DNA of 48,009 nt from Flavobacteriales bacterium (GCA_027024205.1 JALVST010000034.1:1-48009), one strand, 5' to 3'. Positions 9,006 to 17,214 are shown, counted from the first letter of the stretch. A program made the numbers and translations. Notes: generated by a model from the letters alone, not told the origin.

Positions 9006-9174
9006 TTAGTTGTTTTTCAAAAGATTTTCTAACTCATGCACTTTTTTTTCCAATTTTTGCAGTTTATTTTCTCTAAGAGATTGAAAACCAATAGCTATAC
9101 TTCCGTTTCCAACGGTATTTTTATGCAATGTCTGGTATCCAATGGCAATATTACCATTTTCTTTTGTGTTTCAT
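9006..9174 (-). pseudogene. Remnant of a beta-roll/coiled-coil surface protein, one frameshift
   Basis: Not in the ORF track. The minus strand from 9170 to a TAA at 9006-9008 encodes 54 aa. It starts with two units of the 17-residue beta-roll repeat (NIAIGYQTLHKNTVGNG, then SIAIGFQSLRENK) and ends in a heptad-like coiled coil (LQKLEKKVHELENLLKNN). This is the same repeat family as the S74 proteins at 42.1-48.0 kb. An ATG at 9174 followed by AAACACAAAA is one frame off; removing one A would give MKHKENGNIAIG and a continuous ~57-aa ORF. There is no signal peptide and no S74 domain, so it is most likely a decayed leftover of a larger gene. It dominates the 539-bp stretch between aroA and the next gene. 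Confidence 0.7.
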
Positions 9175-9228
9175 AATCTTAAATTTGATTAACTTATCGT
9201 TTAACCAACGAATACTTTAAAATTTTTG

Positions 9229-9236
9229 CAAAGATA
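9229..9236 (-). promoter_or_regulatory. Possible -7 box upstream of the remnant
   Basis: TATCTTTG on the minus strand, 54 nt before the ATG at 9174. It may be the surviving promoter of the decayed gene; the spacing is longer than for other genes here. Confidence 0.35.
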
Positions 9237-9281
9237 GGGATTTTTCAATAATTCACCATGATTGTAATAAACTTCGTAAAT

Positions 9282-9327
9282 TACAATTTATAATATTATT
9301 AAAATACAATTTATAATATTATTAAAA
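9282..9327. repeat. Perfect tandem duplication of a 23-bp AT-only-like unit
   Basis: Two adjacent identical 23-bp copies that begin TACAATTTATAATATTATT, at 9282-9304 and 9305-9327. They lie in the AT-rich leader region upstream of the DAGK-like gene. I see no gene in them. Confidence 0.85.
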
Positions 9328-9455
9328 ATTTATTTGAATATTGTGATGTTAAAAAAAAAAATTAATAACTCTTTTTGATTAAATTTTAAAATCTTTTATA
9401 CTTTTTTATCCTGTAAAAATTAGTATTTTAGCTACTTAAAAAGTATTTTGGCAAA

Positions 9456-10133
9456 ATGAAATTTATAGCCGTCAATACCAACATATCAGTATCAAATCAT
9501 GAGATAATCAATACAACCGAAAAATCCTTTTATGATATTTCGTTAGATGATGTTGATTATGTGATAGTTAGCGGAGGTGACGGTTTATTGCGGCGGATTA
9601 TAGAATACATAATTTTTTCCGGGCAGCCCAAACCGAAAATCATTATCGATGCCAAAGGCTCGTTTAATGTGATTGCTAAAAAGCATTTAGTCCCGAAATT
9701 GTCCAAAATTCTAAAAAAAATTGAAGCGGGAGAAGTGCCGGCAACCAAGCCGCAAGATGTTTACAAACTCAATGATTTTGTTTTTTTGTTTTCGGCTGGC
9801 AATATGTTTGATGCTTTACACATTCATTTATCCGAAATGTTGCGGGTCGGAATTTTGTCAAAAGGACCGGTAAAGTATCTCATTTCTTCATTATTGATTT
9901 TACCCATTGCTTTGATAACCACACCTTTTTTGATGTTTTCAAAAAAACGTTTTTTTATTTTTACACCTTTCAAATCTTTTAATTTTTTTAATTTTTATAC
10001 CAAAGTCGATAAACTGACCATAGATTTGAAAAACTCATATAATTTATTGGAGATAGATGGTGATTTGGTCATACTTAAAGAACCGGAGATTCGGATCAAG
10101 CGTTTGGATACCGTTGAAATTGTTTATAAATGA
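9456..10133 (+). CDS. Diacylglycerol-kinase-catalytic-domain-like protein (short, divergent)
   Basis: 225 aa. Residues 39-47 read SGGDGLLRR, matching the nucleotide-binding GGDGT/N motif of the DAGK/sphingosine-kinase/NAD-kinase superfamily, followed by a helix and a strand (KIIIDAKGSFNVIAK). The family normally has about 290-310 aa; this one is shorter, has Leu where Thr or Asn is usual, and lacks an obvious N-terminal NP motif. A hydrophobic stretch at about 137-161 (VKYLISSLLILPIALITTPF) could sit in or on the membrane. The C-terminal EIDGDLVIL resembles the end of YegS-like lipid kinases (EIDGE). It is a plausible lipid kinase, but activity is uncertain. It is a single gene, converging on the metB-like gene. 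Confidence 0.65.
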   Translation: MKFIAVNTNISVSNHEIINTTEKSFYDISLDDVDYVIVSGGDGLLRRIIEYIIFSGQPKPKIIIDAKGSFNVIAKKHLVPKLSKILKKIEAGEVPATKPQDVYKLNDFVFLFSAGNMFDALHIHLSEMLRVGILSKGPVKYLISSLLILPIALITTPFLMFSKKRFFIFTPFKSFNFFNFYTKVDKLTIDLKNSYNLLEIDGDLVILKEPEIRIKRLDTVEIVYK

Positions 10134-10195
10134 GGAATGTATGAGTTGATACTTCGACTTTTAAATTTAATAATTGAAGAAAGGTTTACGAGTGT

Positions 10196-10227
10196 CCCAT
10201 CCCCCCGGCAACTGTCGGGGGGACGGG
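10196..10227. terminator. GC-rich hairpin between convergent genes
   Basis: A 12-bp stem (10196-10207 against 10216-10227, one A-C mismatch) with an 8-nt loop; six consecutive C pair with six consecutive G. No T-run follows on either side, so a simple intrinsic terminator is not certain. It stands out sharply from the AT-rich surroundings. Confidence 0.5.
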
Positions 10228-10278
10228 TTGTATCAAAGCGCACTTCCTTTTTTCAAGTTTCAATTAACTATATACTTG

Positions 10279-11463
10279 CTACTTGATATGTGCTAAAGCC
10301 TGTTCCAAATCAGCGATGATATCTTCTACATTTTCAATACCGACGGCAAAACGGACCAATTCGTCGGTGATGCCGGCTTCTTCACGGGCTTCTTTGGTCA
10401 TGGCGGCATGTGTCATGGATGCGGGATGTTGTATCAAAGTTTCCACGCCACCGAGAGAAACAGCCAAAAGACATAATTTGACATTGTCCATCAATATCTT
10501 ACCAGCTTCAAAACCGCCTTTAACGCCGAAACTGATCATGGCACCCGGTAGTTTCATCTGTTTTTGTGCCAGTTCATATTGCGGATAAGATTGCAGACCG
10601 GGATATTTTACCCATGCAATTTTTGGGTGATTTTCCAAGTATTCGGCAATTTTCATCGCATTTTCACTGGCACGTTCCACACGTAGCGAAAGTGTTTTGA
10701 CACCTCTGATGACCATATAAGCTTGATGTGGGTCCATATTGGCACCGAAATAGGCCATGGCTTTACGTAGTTTGGCATAAATATCTGCATCTTTTGCAAT
10801 TAAAGCACCGCCGACTATATCAGCATGTCCGTTGATAAATTTGGTCAAGGAATGTAAAACGATATCAGCTCCCAAGTCTAATGGTTTTTGAATGTAAGGA
10901 CTGGAAAACGTATTATCAACCCCCATTAAAATACCATGCTTGTGAGCCAATTCAGAAACAGCTTTGATGTCGGTCAAAACCATAGTAGGATTGGTAGGTG
11001 ATTCTACATAAATCAATTTGGTATTGGGTTTGATTGCCGCTTTTACAGCTTCAATGTCGGCGGTATCCAGAAATGTAGATTCAACGCCGAAATCTTTAAA
11101 AAAACTTTCCATAATAGCTCTTGAAGGACCGTACATGGCTTCGGAACCTATCATGTGCTCCCCAGCTTTTAAAGTGGCGGCATACAAAGCACTGACTGCG
11201 CCCATGCCGGATGCAAAAGCAACCGCTTTATAGCCGTTTTCCAATGCAGCGAGTTTGTCTTCCAAAGCGGTTATGGTAGGATTGCCGATACGGGTATAGA
11301 TATAACCGTCTTCTTTTCCGGCAAAACGGGCCGCTCCTTGATCCGCATTTTTAAAGGCAAAAGTGGAAGTTTGGTAAATAGGGGTTACCGCCGAGCCGAA
11401 GGCATCTTCGAAATCACCGGCATGTATCAATTTGGTATCAAAACCTTTATTTTTTGTATCCAT
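10279..11463 (-). CDS. Cys/Met-metabolism PLP enzyme, methionine gamma-lyase-like
   Basis: 394 aa, the usual length for trans-sulfuration enzymes. PLP-binding features: YTRIGNPT (Tyr56, Arg58), ASGMGAV, Asp183 in VDNTFSSP, Lys208 in SLTKFINGHADIVGG (Schiff base). SLGGVETLIQHPASMTH and a DIIADLEQAL end are strongly like methionine gamma-lyase (methionine to methanethiol, 2-oxobutyrate and ammonia). However, the cysteine typical of true methionine gamma-lyases (YGCT) is replaced: the segment reads YGPSRAIME, Pro113. So the substrate could instead be cystathionine or homocysteine. 2-Oxobutyrate would feed propionyl-CoA, but no such operon is seen. Single gene with its own -7 box. Confidence 0.85.
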   Translation of the reverse strand: MDTKNKGFDTKLIHAGDFEDAFGSAVTPIYQTSTFAFKNADQGAARFAGKEDGYIYTRIGNPTITALEDKLAALENGYKAVAFASGMGAVSALYAATLKAGEHMIGSEAMYGPSRAIMESFFKDFGVESTFLDTADIEAVKAAIKPNTKLIYVESPTNPTMVLTDIKAVSELAHKHGILMGVDNTFSSPYIQKPLDLGADIVLHSLTKFINGHADIVGGALIAKDADIYAKLRKAMAYFGANMDPHQAYMVIRGVKTLSLRVERASENAMKIAEYLENHPKIAWVKYPGLQSYPQYELAQKQMKLPGAMISFGVKGGFEAGKILMDNVKLCLLAVSLGGVETLIQHPASMTHAAMTKEAREEAGITDELVRFAVGIENVEDIIADLEQALAHIK

Positions 11464-11488
11464 AAATTTGTTATTTTGATTGAAAACC

Positions 11489-11496
11489 CAAATTTA
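11489..11496 (-). promoter_or_regulatory. -7 box of the PLP enzyme gene
   Basis: TAAATTTG on the minus strand, 25 nt before the ATG at 11463. Confidence 0.5.
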
Positions 11497-11749
11497 CGGA
11501 CTAATTTTGGAAAAAACTAATGGGTTTTTTCTATCATTATTCCCAAAAAACTTTCTATTTTATATGAATTTTTGAAGTGCTAAACTGCTTCAAAATCGTC
11601 TGTCTTCACTTCGATGAGCTGACTACAAGTGTTATGTGTTCGACATTATTTATCTAAATTTTTTTTTCTAAATAACTGATAATCAATAATTATTTATAAT
11701 AAAAGATTTTGTTACGAAATTAAAGGGCTGACAATTATTTTTTAATACT

Positions 11750-12499
11750 CTATTTTTGTTTTTTGTTAAAAACAGTAGCATTGGCTTGTGTTGCCGGTAA
11801 AATAAAAATATCGGCTATATTGACGTGTAGCGGACGGGTAACCATAAACAAAATTGCTTCAGCAATATCATTGGCAGTAAGCGGTTGGTAGCCGGCATAA
11901 ACTTTTTTGTTGGCATCAGGGTCTTTAAGTCTGACAATGGAAAATTCGGTCTCAACGGCTCCGGGCGATACGCTACCTACTTTTATATTGTATGGATTGA
12001 AATCGATACGCATGGCTTTGGTCAAAGCTTCAACAGCGTGTTTGGTAGCACAATAAACGGCCCCTTTACCGTAAGCCTCTTTACCGGCTATGGAACTGAC
12101 ATTGATGATATGTCCGGATTGTCGTTGTACCATTTGTTGCGATATGATTTTGGTAACATACAATAAACCTTTAATATTGGTATCAATCATTTGTTCCCAA
12201 TCATCAATCAGATTTTCGTGTAGCGGTTCAAAACCGGCAGCCAAACCGGCATTGTTAATTAATATATCGATTGATTGCCATGCGTCGGGCAGACTGTTTA
12301 AAGCATTTTTAACTTGTGTTTTGTCTTTGATATCAAAAGGCAAAGGAAAGGCATCCGGTCCGATTTTACGAGCCAGTTCATCCAACCGGTCTTTACGACG
12401 ACCGGTAATGATAACTTTAAAACCGTTTTGAGCAAGCAAAAGGGCAGTTGCATTGCCAATACCCGAGGTTGCACCGGTGATAAGGGCTGTTTTAGTCAT
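11750..12499 (-). CDS. Short-chain dehydrogenase/reductase (YdfG-like)
   Basis: 249-aa classical SDR. The NAD(P) glycine motif is TGATSGIG at the N-terminus, followed by TGRRKDRL, whose arginines suggest NADP. NNAG is present, and the active site is SSIAGKEAYGKGAVYCATK (Ser, YxxxK). SPGAVETEF follows. It most resembles the YdfG/3-hydroxy-acid dehydrogenase group (serine or 3-hydroxypropionate type substrates), but the true substrate is unknown. It is the last gene of the minus-strand run from dnaA, 38 bp after the DUF4136 lipoprotein gene. Confidence 0.88.
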   Translation of the reverse strand: MTKTALITGATSGIGNATALLLAQNGFKVIITGRRKDRLDELARKIGPDAFPLPFDIKDKTQVKNALNSLPDAWQSIDILINNAGLAAGFEPLHENLIDDWEQMIDTNIKGLLYVTKIISQQMVQRQSGHIINVSSIAGKEAYGKGAVYCATKHAVEALTKAMRIDFNPYNIKVGSVSPGAVETEFSIVRLKDPDANKKVYAGYQPLTANDIAEAILFMVTRPLHVNIADIFILPATQANATVFNKKQK

Positions 12500-12537
12500 T
12501 TTTTAGACAAAATTACACAATTTTATTTGGTTAAAAT

Positions 12538-13014
12538 TTATTTTTTTGGCGGGAAGTTTTCCAAAAGCTTATAAATGGCTGTTTTAAATTTTTTATAATC
12601 GTTGCCTTCTAAATTGATATAACGGCTGCCGGACCATACAACTTTTTTCTTTTTCAAATCCACAATATCGATATAAAAAGTACCTTCTTTGGTTTTTTTG
12701 ACACGGGCATACCGGTGATATGGAAAGTAAGGATACACATCAATTCTATCATGTAGTTCGGTAAAAATATTGACGATAAAATCGGGATGACTTGATTTGG
12801 TAAAACCTTTTTGTAATAAAGCTTCCGAGATAGTACGGATGATAAAGCGTTTCTTTTTGAGTGGAATTTTTAGATGGTCCAACCCTTTTTTATAAAACGC
12901 AAATGTCCTGTAGCTGTTAAAATCAACGGATTTGTCGTAGTTGATCTTAGTCGATGAACAAGCAGTAAGTAAAAGGAAAGTGACTAAAATTACCGGTAAA
13001 TACTTGATTTTCAT
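12538..13014 (-). CDS. DUF4136-like lipoprotein
   Basis: The ORF track starts at a TTG (13020); the ATG at 13014 gives MKIKYLPVILVTFLLLTACSS, a typical lipoprotein signal with lipobox LTAC and the lipidated Cys near residue 19. The mature part has the DUF4136 pattern: a FNSYRTFAFY segment near the start, a middle PDFIVNIFTEL segment, and a C-terminal strand VVWSGSRYI. Such proteins are common outer-membrane lipoproteins of Bacteroidota with no known function. It lies between the RsmI-like gene and the SDR gene in the same orientation, with short gaps. Confidence 0.85.
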   Translation of the reverse strand: MKIKYLPVILVTFLLLTACSSTKINYDKSVDFNSYRTFAFYKKGLDHLKIPLKKKRFIIRTISEALLQKGFTKSSHPDFIVNIFTELHDRIDVYPYFPYHRYARVKKTKEGTFYIDIVDLKKKKVVWSGSRYINLEGNDYKKFKTAIYKLLENFPPKK

Positions 13015-13060
13015 AATCAAAATTTTTTAATAAAATATCAAAAACCGTTCCAAATTTTAT

Positions 13061-13771
13061 TTACCGGGCTTGAAATAGAAATACTGCCTGTCGTTTGTGC
13101 AAATTAGGTAGTTTTTTTATCCATTCTTTTATGGGTAAGGTTTTTATAAATTCAGTAGTAAGCGTCAAATCACAAGCTATACAAAGCAAAGTGTCGGGAT
13201 GAAGATATTTAACTAAACTTTGTAGTAATTTTTGATTGCGGTAAGGGGTTTCTATGCAGATTTTGGTACAATTATTTTGAGAGGATCGTTGTTCGAGTTG
13301 TTTGATATGGCGTTTTAAGGCTGCTGGTTCTTTGGGCAGATAGCCTTCAAATGAAAATTTTTGTCCGTTGAGTCCCGAACTCATCAGTGCCAACATTAAA
13401 GAGGATGGCCCGGTCAATGGTTTGACCGGAATATTATTTTTGTGAGCCAAAGCGACCACTAAACTGCCCGGGTCTGCAACGGCGGGCAGTCCGGCTTCGG
13501 AAAGTAAGCCGGTATCCGCTCCTTGTAGTAAAGGTACTATATATTCCTGTAAATTTGCTGATTTATGATGTTTATCTAGTTGAAAAACAACAATTTCCGA
13601 TTGTTTTTTGTCAGGGCAAATCCGTTTGATATACCGGCGGGCGGTTTTTTCATTTTCAACGATAAAATAAGTCAGGTTTGATATGGTTTGTTTGACAATA
13701 TCCGGCAAAATATCTCGGATAGGTGCATCGCCGAGCGGTGTGGGAATCAAAAATAAAGTGCCTTTTTTCAC
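13061..13771 (-). CDS. Tetrapyrrole-methylase-family SAM methyltransferase (RsmI-like)
   Basis: 236 aa. The N-terminus LFLIPTPLGD and the segments VENEKTARRYIKR, GLLSEAGLPAVADPG and KPLTGPSSLMLALMSSG match the TP-methylase fold of the RsmI family, which methylates the 2'-O of C1402 in 16S rRNA. Bacteroidota carry this ~235-aa form besides the normal RsmI, so the exact target is uncertain. The start is GTG at 13771, overlapping the TGA stop of the phosphatase gene (GTGA), which implies translational coupling. Confidence 0.85.
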   Translation of the reverse strand: MKKGTLFLIPTPLGDAPIRDILPDIVKQTISNLTYFIVENEKTARRYIKRICPDKKQSEIVVFQLDKHHKSANLQEYIVPLLQGADTGLLSEAGLPAVADPGSLVVALAHKNNIPVKPLTGPSSLMLALMSSGLNGQKFSFEGYLPKEPAALKRHIKQLEQRSSQNNCTKICIETPYRNQKLLQSLVKYLHPDTLLCIACDLTLTTEFIKTLPIKEWIKKLPNLHKRQAVFLFQAR

Positions 13772-14232
13772 GTCATTAATTTTTTAGCAATAGCCGTAGT
13801 AGCCTGGTCTAACATATCAAAAACCAGTTTGGCGGCATTTTTGCCTTTGCCGTATGAATCGGGAACGGACATATTTTCACCCGGGAAAATTTCATTGAGA
13901 ATAAAATCCACTTTTTTCAAATCTTCCGGTGTACGGGCACGTGATTTTATCAACTCCCAATTGTATTCGTCCATGATATAAATTTTATCAAACCGGTCAA
14001 AGTCTGTTGTTTTGAAAGTGCTTGCCTGTAATCCTGAAATATCAAGACCATGTTCACGGGCAATGGCTTGTGAAGTGGGGCAAGGCGGTTCACCTACATG
14101 ATAGCTGTCTAATCCGGCTGAAGCCACTTCCACTTTACGGGAATCCACTTTTTGACGTAATAAGGCTTCAGCTAAAGGCGAACGGCAGATGTTTCCCAAG
14201 CATACCATTAAGATGCATTTTTTTTCGGACAT
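13768..14232 (-). CDS. Low-molecular-weight protein-tyrosine phosphatase
   Basis: 154 aa. The P-loop CLGNICRS (Cys11, Arg17) is the CX5R(S/T) signature just after the first strand. The general-acid loop is VPDSYGK with Asp125; most family members have DPY there, so a serine replaces the usual proline. It could act on phosphotyrosine proteins or on other small phosphoesters; in Bacteroidota it is not tied here to capsule or arsenate genes. It starts 36 bp after dnaA in the same direction and overlaps the RsmI-like gene by 3-4 bases. Confidence 0.93.
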   Translation of the reverse strand: MSEKKCILMVCLGNICRSPLAEALLRQKVDSRKVEVASAGLDSYHVGEPPCPTSQAIAREHGLDISGLQASTFKTTDFDRFDKIYIMDEYNWELIKSRARTPEDLKKVDFILNEIFPGENMSVPDSYGKGKNAAKLVFDMLDQATTAIAKKLMT

Positions 14233-14268
14233 AAAAAGGATATTATTTTCGGGACAAAGTTATAAAAA

Positions 14269-15690
14269 TTATAATGAAAAACGGACTTCCAAATCTTTGT
14301 AGTATCTGTTAAATTCACGGTCGATATCTTTAAGTCCGTCAATGGTTTTGCATGCGTGTAAAACCGTTGCATGGTTACGATTACCGATGTGTTTTCCAAT
14401 TTCGGTGTATGGTTTATTGGTAATCTTTTTGGCAAAATACATGGCAAATTGACGGGCTTGTACGATGTCCCGTTTACGTGATTTGGATTGAATGGCTTCT
14501 ACATCCACATTGAAATATTTCCCGATGATTTCCATAATCATTTCTATGGAATAAGTTTTTTTGGTTTGTTTTACGTAGTTTTGAACTATGTCGCGAGCCA
14601 AATCCAAATTGATTTCTTTGTGGTCGAATGAAGCGTGGGCAATCAATGAGATGATAATACCTTCCAATTCGCGAATATTGGTTTTAATACTACGGGCGAT
14701 AAATTCAATAACGTCTTCGGGTAATTTGACGCCGTCAGCATACAATTTATTGTATATGATTTGCTTACGCATTTCATAGTCAGGTTTTTGCAATTCCGCT
14801 GACAAGCCCCATTTAAAACGGGACAACAGGCGTTGTTCAATATCTTGCATATCTACCGGTGTTTTATCTGCAGTTAAGATAATTTGTTTTTTGTTTTGAT
14901 GCAAGTGGTTGAAAATGTGGAAAAAGACATCTTGTGTGCCGCTTTTACCGGATAAAAATTGAATATCGTCCACAATTAAAACGTCAATCATTTGATAAAA
15001 ATGAATAAAATCATTGCGGGTATTGTGATAGGTGGCTGTGGAATATTGTTGTACAAATTTTTCTGTGGATACGTATAATACCGTTTTTTCGGGAAAACGG
15101 CTTTTGACTTCCACACCGATAGCATTGGCCAAGTGGGTTTTGCCCAAACCGACATCACCGTAAATCAATAACGGATTAAATGAAGTCCCACCCGGTTTTT
15201 TGGCTACCGCCATGGCGGCATTGCGGGCCAGACGGTTGGAATTGCCCTCTACAAAATTGTCAAAAGTGTAATTCGGATTGAGTTGCGAATCAATATTGAT
15301 TTTTTTGATCCCGGGGAAAACAAATGGATTTTTAATTTCGGGAACCAAATTTTTACTCGTTTTACGGTTGGTCGTCTCAACCCGGGGCCGGTTCGAACTC
15401 GGAACATCCATAAGATGTGATTTCTTCTTATCGGCATCGACACTCATCTTGATGCTGTAAACCAATCCGACATCCGGTCCGGCATATTTCGTCAGAGCAA
15501 CTTTTAACAGTTGTAAATAATTGTTTTCAATCCACTCGTAATAAAATTTACTTGGTAACTGGATTTTCAATTTATTATCCTTAAAAGCAATGGGAACCAA
15601 TGGTTTGAACCAAGTTTCATACGCGGTTTCATCAATATTATCCTTGATAAAAGACAAACATTTCCTCCAAATACTAAGTGCTTGGTTCAT
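14269..15690 (-). CDS. dnaA: Chromosomal replication initiator protein DnaA
   Basis: Binds DnaA boxes at oriC and opens DNA for helicase loading. 473 aa with all four domains: N-terminal domain I with ETWFKPLVPI (residues 20-35), a linker around 85-130, an AAA+ domain with Walker A GDVGLGKTH at 178-186 and Walker B VLIVDDIQFL, and the C-terminal DNA-binding domain with the GNRNHATVLHACKTI signature. It is the first gene of a minus-strand run that continues with the phosphatase, methyltransferase, DUF4136 and SDR genes. No cluster of DnaA boxes is visible in the 209-bp divergent region upstream, so oriC is probably not here. Confidence 0.98.
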   Translation of the reverse strand: MNQALSIWRKCLSFIKDNIDETAYETWFKPLVPIAFKDNKLKIQLPSKFYYEWIENNYLQLLKVALTKYAGPDVGLVYSIKMSVDADKKKSHLMDVPSSNRPRVETTNRKTSKNLVPEIKNPFVFPGIKKINIDSQLNPNYTFDNFVEGNSNRLARNAAMAVAKKPGGTSFNPLLIYGDVGLGKTHLANAIGVEVKSRFPEKTVLYVSTEKFVQQYSTATYHNTRNDFIHFYQMIDVLIVDDIQFLSGKSGTQDVFFHIFNHLHQNKKQIILTADKTPVDMQDIEQRLLSRFKWGLSAELQKPDYEMRKQIIYNKLYADGVKLPEDVIEFIARSIKTNIRELEGIIISLIAHASFDHKEINLDLARDIVQNYVKQTKKTYSIEMIMEIIGKYFNVDVEAIQSKSRKRDIVQARQFAMYFAKKITNKPYTEIGKHIGNRNHATVLHACKTIDGLKDIDREFNRYYKDLEVRFSL

Positions 15691-15859
15691 AGATAGTTAT
15701 AAGGTTAATAGTTAATTGAAAGGACTTTTTGGGTCGTTTTTCAACTGCAAATTTGAGACAAAAATTTCGATAAAAAAAATTTTTTTGACTTGTTTTTTTA
15801 GAAATTTTTAACTATTATTCATATCGTAAAAAATGCCTGTTTTTTAAAAAAAATTATTA

Positions 15860-15867
15860 TACTTTTG
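15860..15867 (+). promoter_or_regulatory. -7 box of the thioesterase gene
   Basis: TACTTTTG matches TAnnTTTG, 32 nt before the ATG at 15900, inside the dnaA/thioesterase divergent region. Confidence 0.5.
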
Positions 15868-15899
15868 TCGTAGATAATTATTGATAATGTATAGATAAA

Positions 15900-16307
15900 A
15901 TGATAGAAAAAATCCATGAATTGAAATTTAAAACCCGTTATGCCGAAACTGACCAAATGGGATATATCCATCACAGTATTTATGCCCAGTATTATGAAAT
16001 GGGGCGTATTGATTTAATGAATAAAATAGGAATATCATACAAACAAATGGAAAAAGACGGTTATATTTTACCGGTTTATCAACTACAAACCAAGTATTTT
16101 ATTCCTTTGACTTTTGATGAGCTTATTACCCTCAAAACTTATGTCAAATATTTAAAAGGAGTCCGTTTAGCTTTCGGTTATGAAATTTACAATGAAGCCG
16201 GTCAAAAAGCGACCGAAGGTGAGGTTGTCCTGGTTTTTGCAGGAACTGACGGTAAACCGGTTCGTCCGCCTGAAATTTTCGTTAAGAAAATAAAAAGTTG
16301 GCTATAA
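15900..16307 (+). CDS. Acyl-CoA thioesterase, YbgC/FadM type (hotdog fold)
   Basis: 135 aa, the usual length for this family. RYAETDQMGYIHHSIYAQYYEMGR carries the catalytic Asp of the 4-hydroxybenzoyl-CoA-thioesterase group, followed by strands typical of the hotdog fold. It hydrolyses a short or medium acyl-CoA, the exact substrate unknown. It is divergent from dnaA and 162 bp before pdxJ; the gap holds an AT-rich 10-bp inverted repeat at 16406-16434. Confidence 0.9.
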   Translation: MIEKIHELKFKTRYAETDQMGYIHHSIYAQYYEMGRIDLMNKIGISYKQMEKDGYILPVYQLQTKYFIPLTFDELITLKTYVKYLKGVRLAFGYEIYNEAGQKATEGEVVLVFAGTDGKPVRPPEIFVKKIKSWL

Positions 16308-16405
16308 TTATTATCGAAATGAAGCTTGACACTTCAATAATCTCAGTGATGCAATCAGAAAGTAATAGTTGTTTACATTTCTCAATTTTAAAGTAACATT
16401 TTTAT

Positions 16406-16434
16406 GTTTTTTTGAGTCAATCATTCAAAAAAAC
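16406..16434 (+). other. AT-rich inverted repeat before pdxJ
   Basis: GTTTTTTTGA pairs perfectly with TCAAAAAAAC across a 9-nt loop, followed by five T. It could end the thioesterase transcript or attenuate pdxJ, whose ATG is 35 nt further on. The stem is weak because it is almost all A-T. Confidence 0.4.
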
Positions 16435-16469
16435 TTTTTAGGTAAGGATAAATATTCAGCATTATTAAT

Positions 16470-17201
16470 ATGAAAACAAAATTAAGCGTTAATATCAACA
16501 AAATAGCCACTTTACGGAATTCGCGAGGTGGAAATTTCCCCGACGTTATCGACTTTGCCCGCCGCGTACAAGATTATGGTGCCGACGGAGTGACTATTCA
16601 TCCCCGGCCGGATGAACGTCATATCCGTTATGCAGATGCTAGAGCGTTACGACCTGTCGTTACGACGGAATTTAATATCGAAGGCAATCCCATCCCCAAA
16701 TTTATCGATTTGGTTATGGCAGTGAAACCGGAGCAAGTGACTTTGGTTCCCGATGACCCCGGACAATTGACTTCCGACCACGGTTGGGATACCCTAAAAC
16801 ATCAAAAATACTTACAAGAAATTATTTCTGAATTTAAAAGGAACGGTATCAGAACTTCTATTTTTGTTGATCCTGTATTAAAAATGGTTGAAGGCGCCGT
16901 AGCTACCGGTTCCGATAGAATTGAGCTTTATACGGAATCATATGCGGCAGAATATGCCAAAGGAAATTTGGAAGAGGTCCGGAAATTTGCAGAAGCCGCC
17001 CGTTTGGCGCATCAATTGGGTTTGGGTATCAATGCCGGACACGATTTAAACTTGCAAAATATTGCTTATTTCAAGCAGAATGTACCTTATCTTGCCGAAG
17101 TTTCTATCGGGCATGCTTTGATTGTGGAATCATTAATTTACGGGATGGAAAATGTAATCGGAATGTATCAGAAAAAATTGTCTGATAATAAACGGGACTG
17201 A
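16470..17201 (+). CDS. pdxJ: Pyridoxine 5'-phosphate synthase
   Basis: Last step of the DXP-dependent vitamin B6 pathway: condenses 3-amino-1-hydroxyacetone phosphate with DXP. 243 aa as usual. Family motifs: LSVNINKIATLRNSRGG, DGVTIHPRPDERHI, EGNP, VTLVPD, GINAGHDLNLQN and VSIGHALIVESL. It is followed 13 bp later by the alpha/beta hydrolase, so the two probably share a transcript. The product would be PLP cofactor, used by the PLP enzyme at 10.3 kb among others. Confidence 0.97.
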   Translation: MKTKLSVNINKIATLRNSRGGNFPDVIDFARRVQDYGADGVTIHPRPDERHIRYADARALRPVVTTEFNIEGNPIPKFIDLVMAVKPEQVTLVPDDPGQLTSDHGWDTLKHQKYLQEIISEFKRNGIRTSIFVDPVLKMVEGAVATGSDRIELYTESYAAEYAKGNLEEVRKFAEAARLAHQLGLGINAGHDLNLQNIAYFKQNVPYLAEVSIGHALIVESLIYGMENVIGMYQKKLSDNKRD

Positions 17202-17214
17202 AACGGATTATCCA

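Noticed and set aside
15064-15072. TGTGGATAC, one mismatch from a DnaA box
   Set aside because: Single copy inside the dnaA coding sequence, explained by codons; no cluster in the upstream gap, so no oriC claim.
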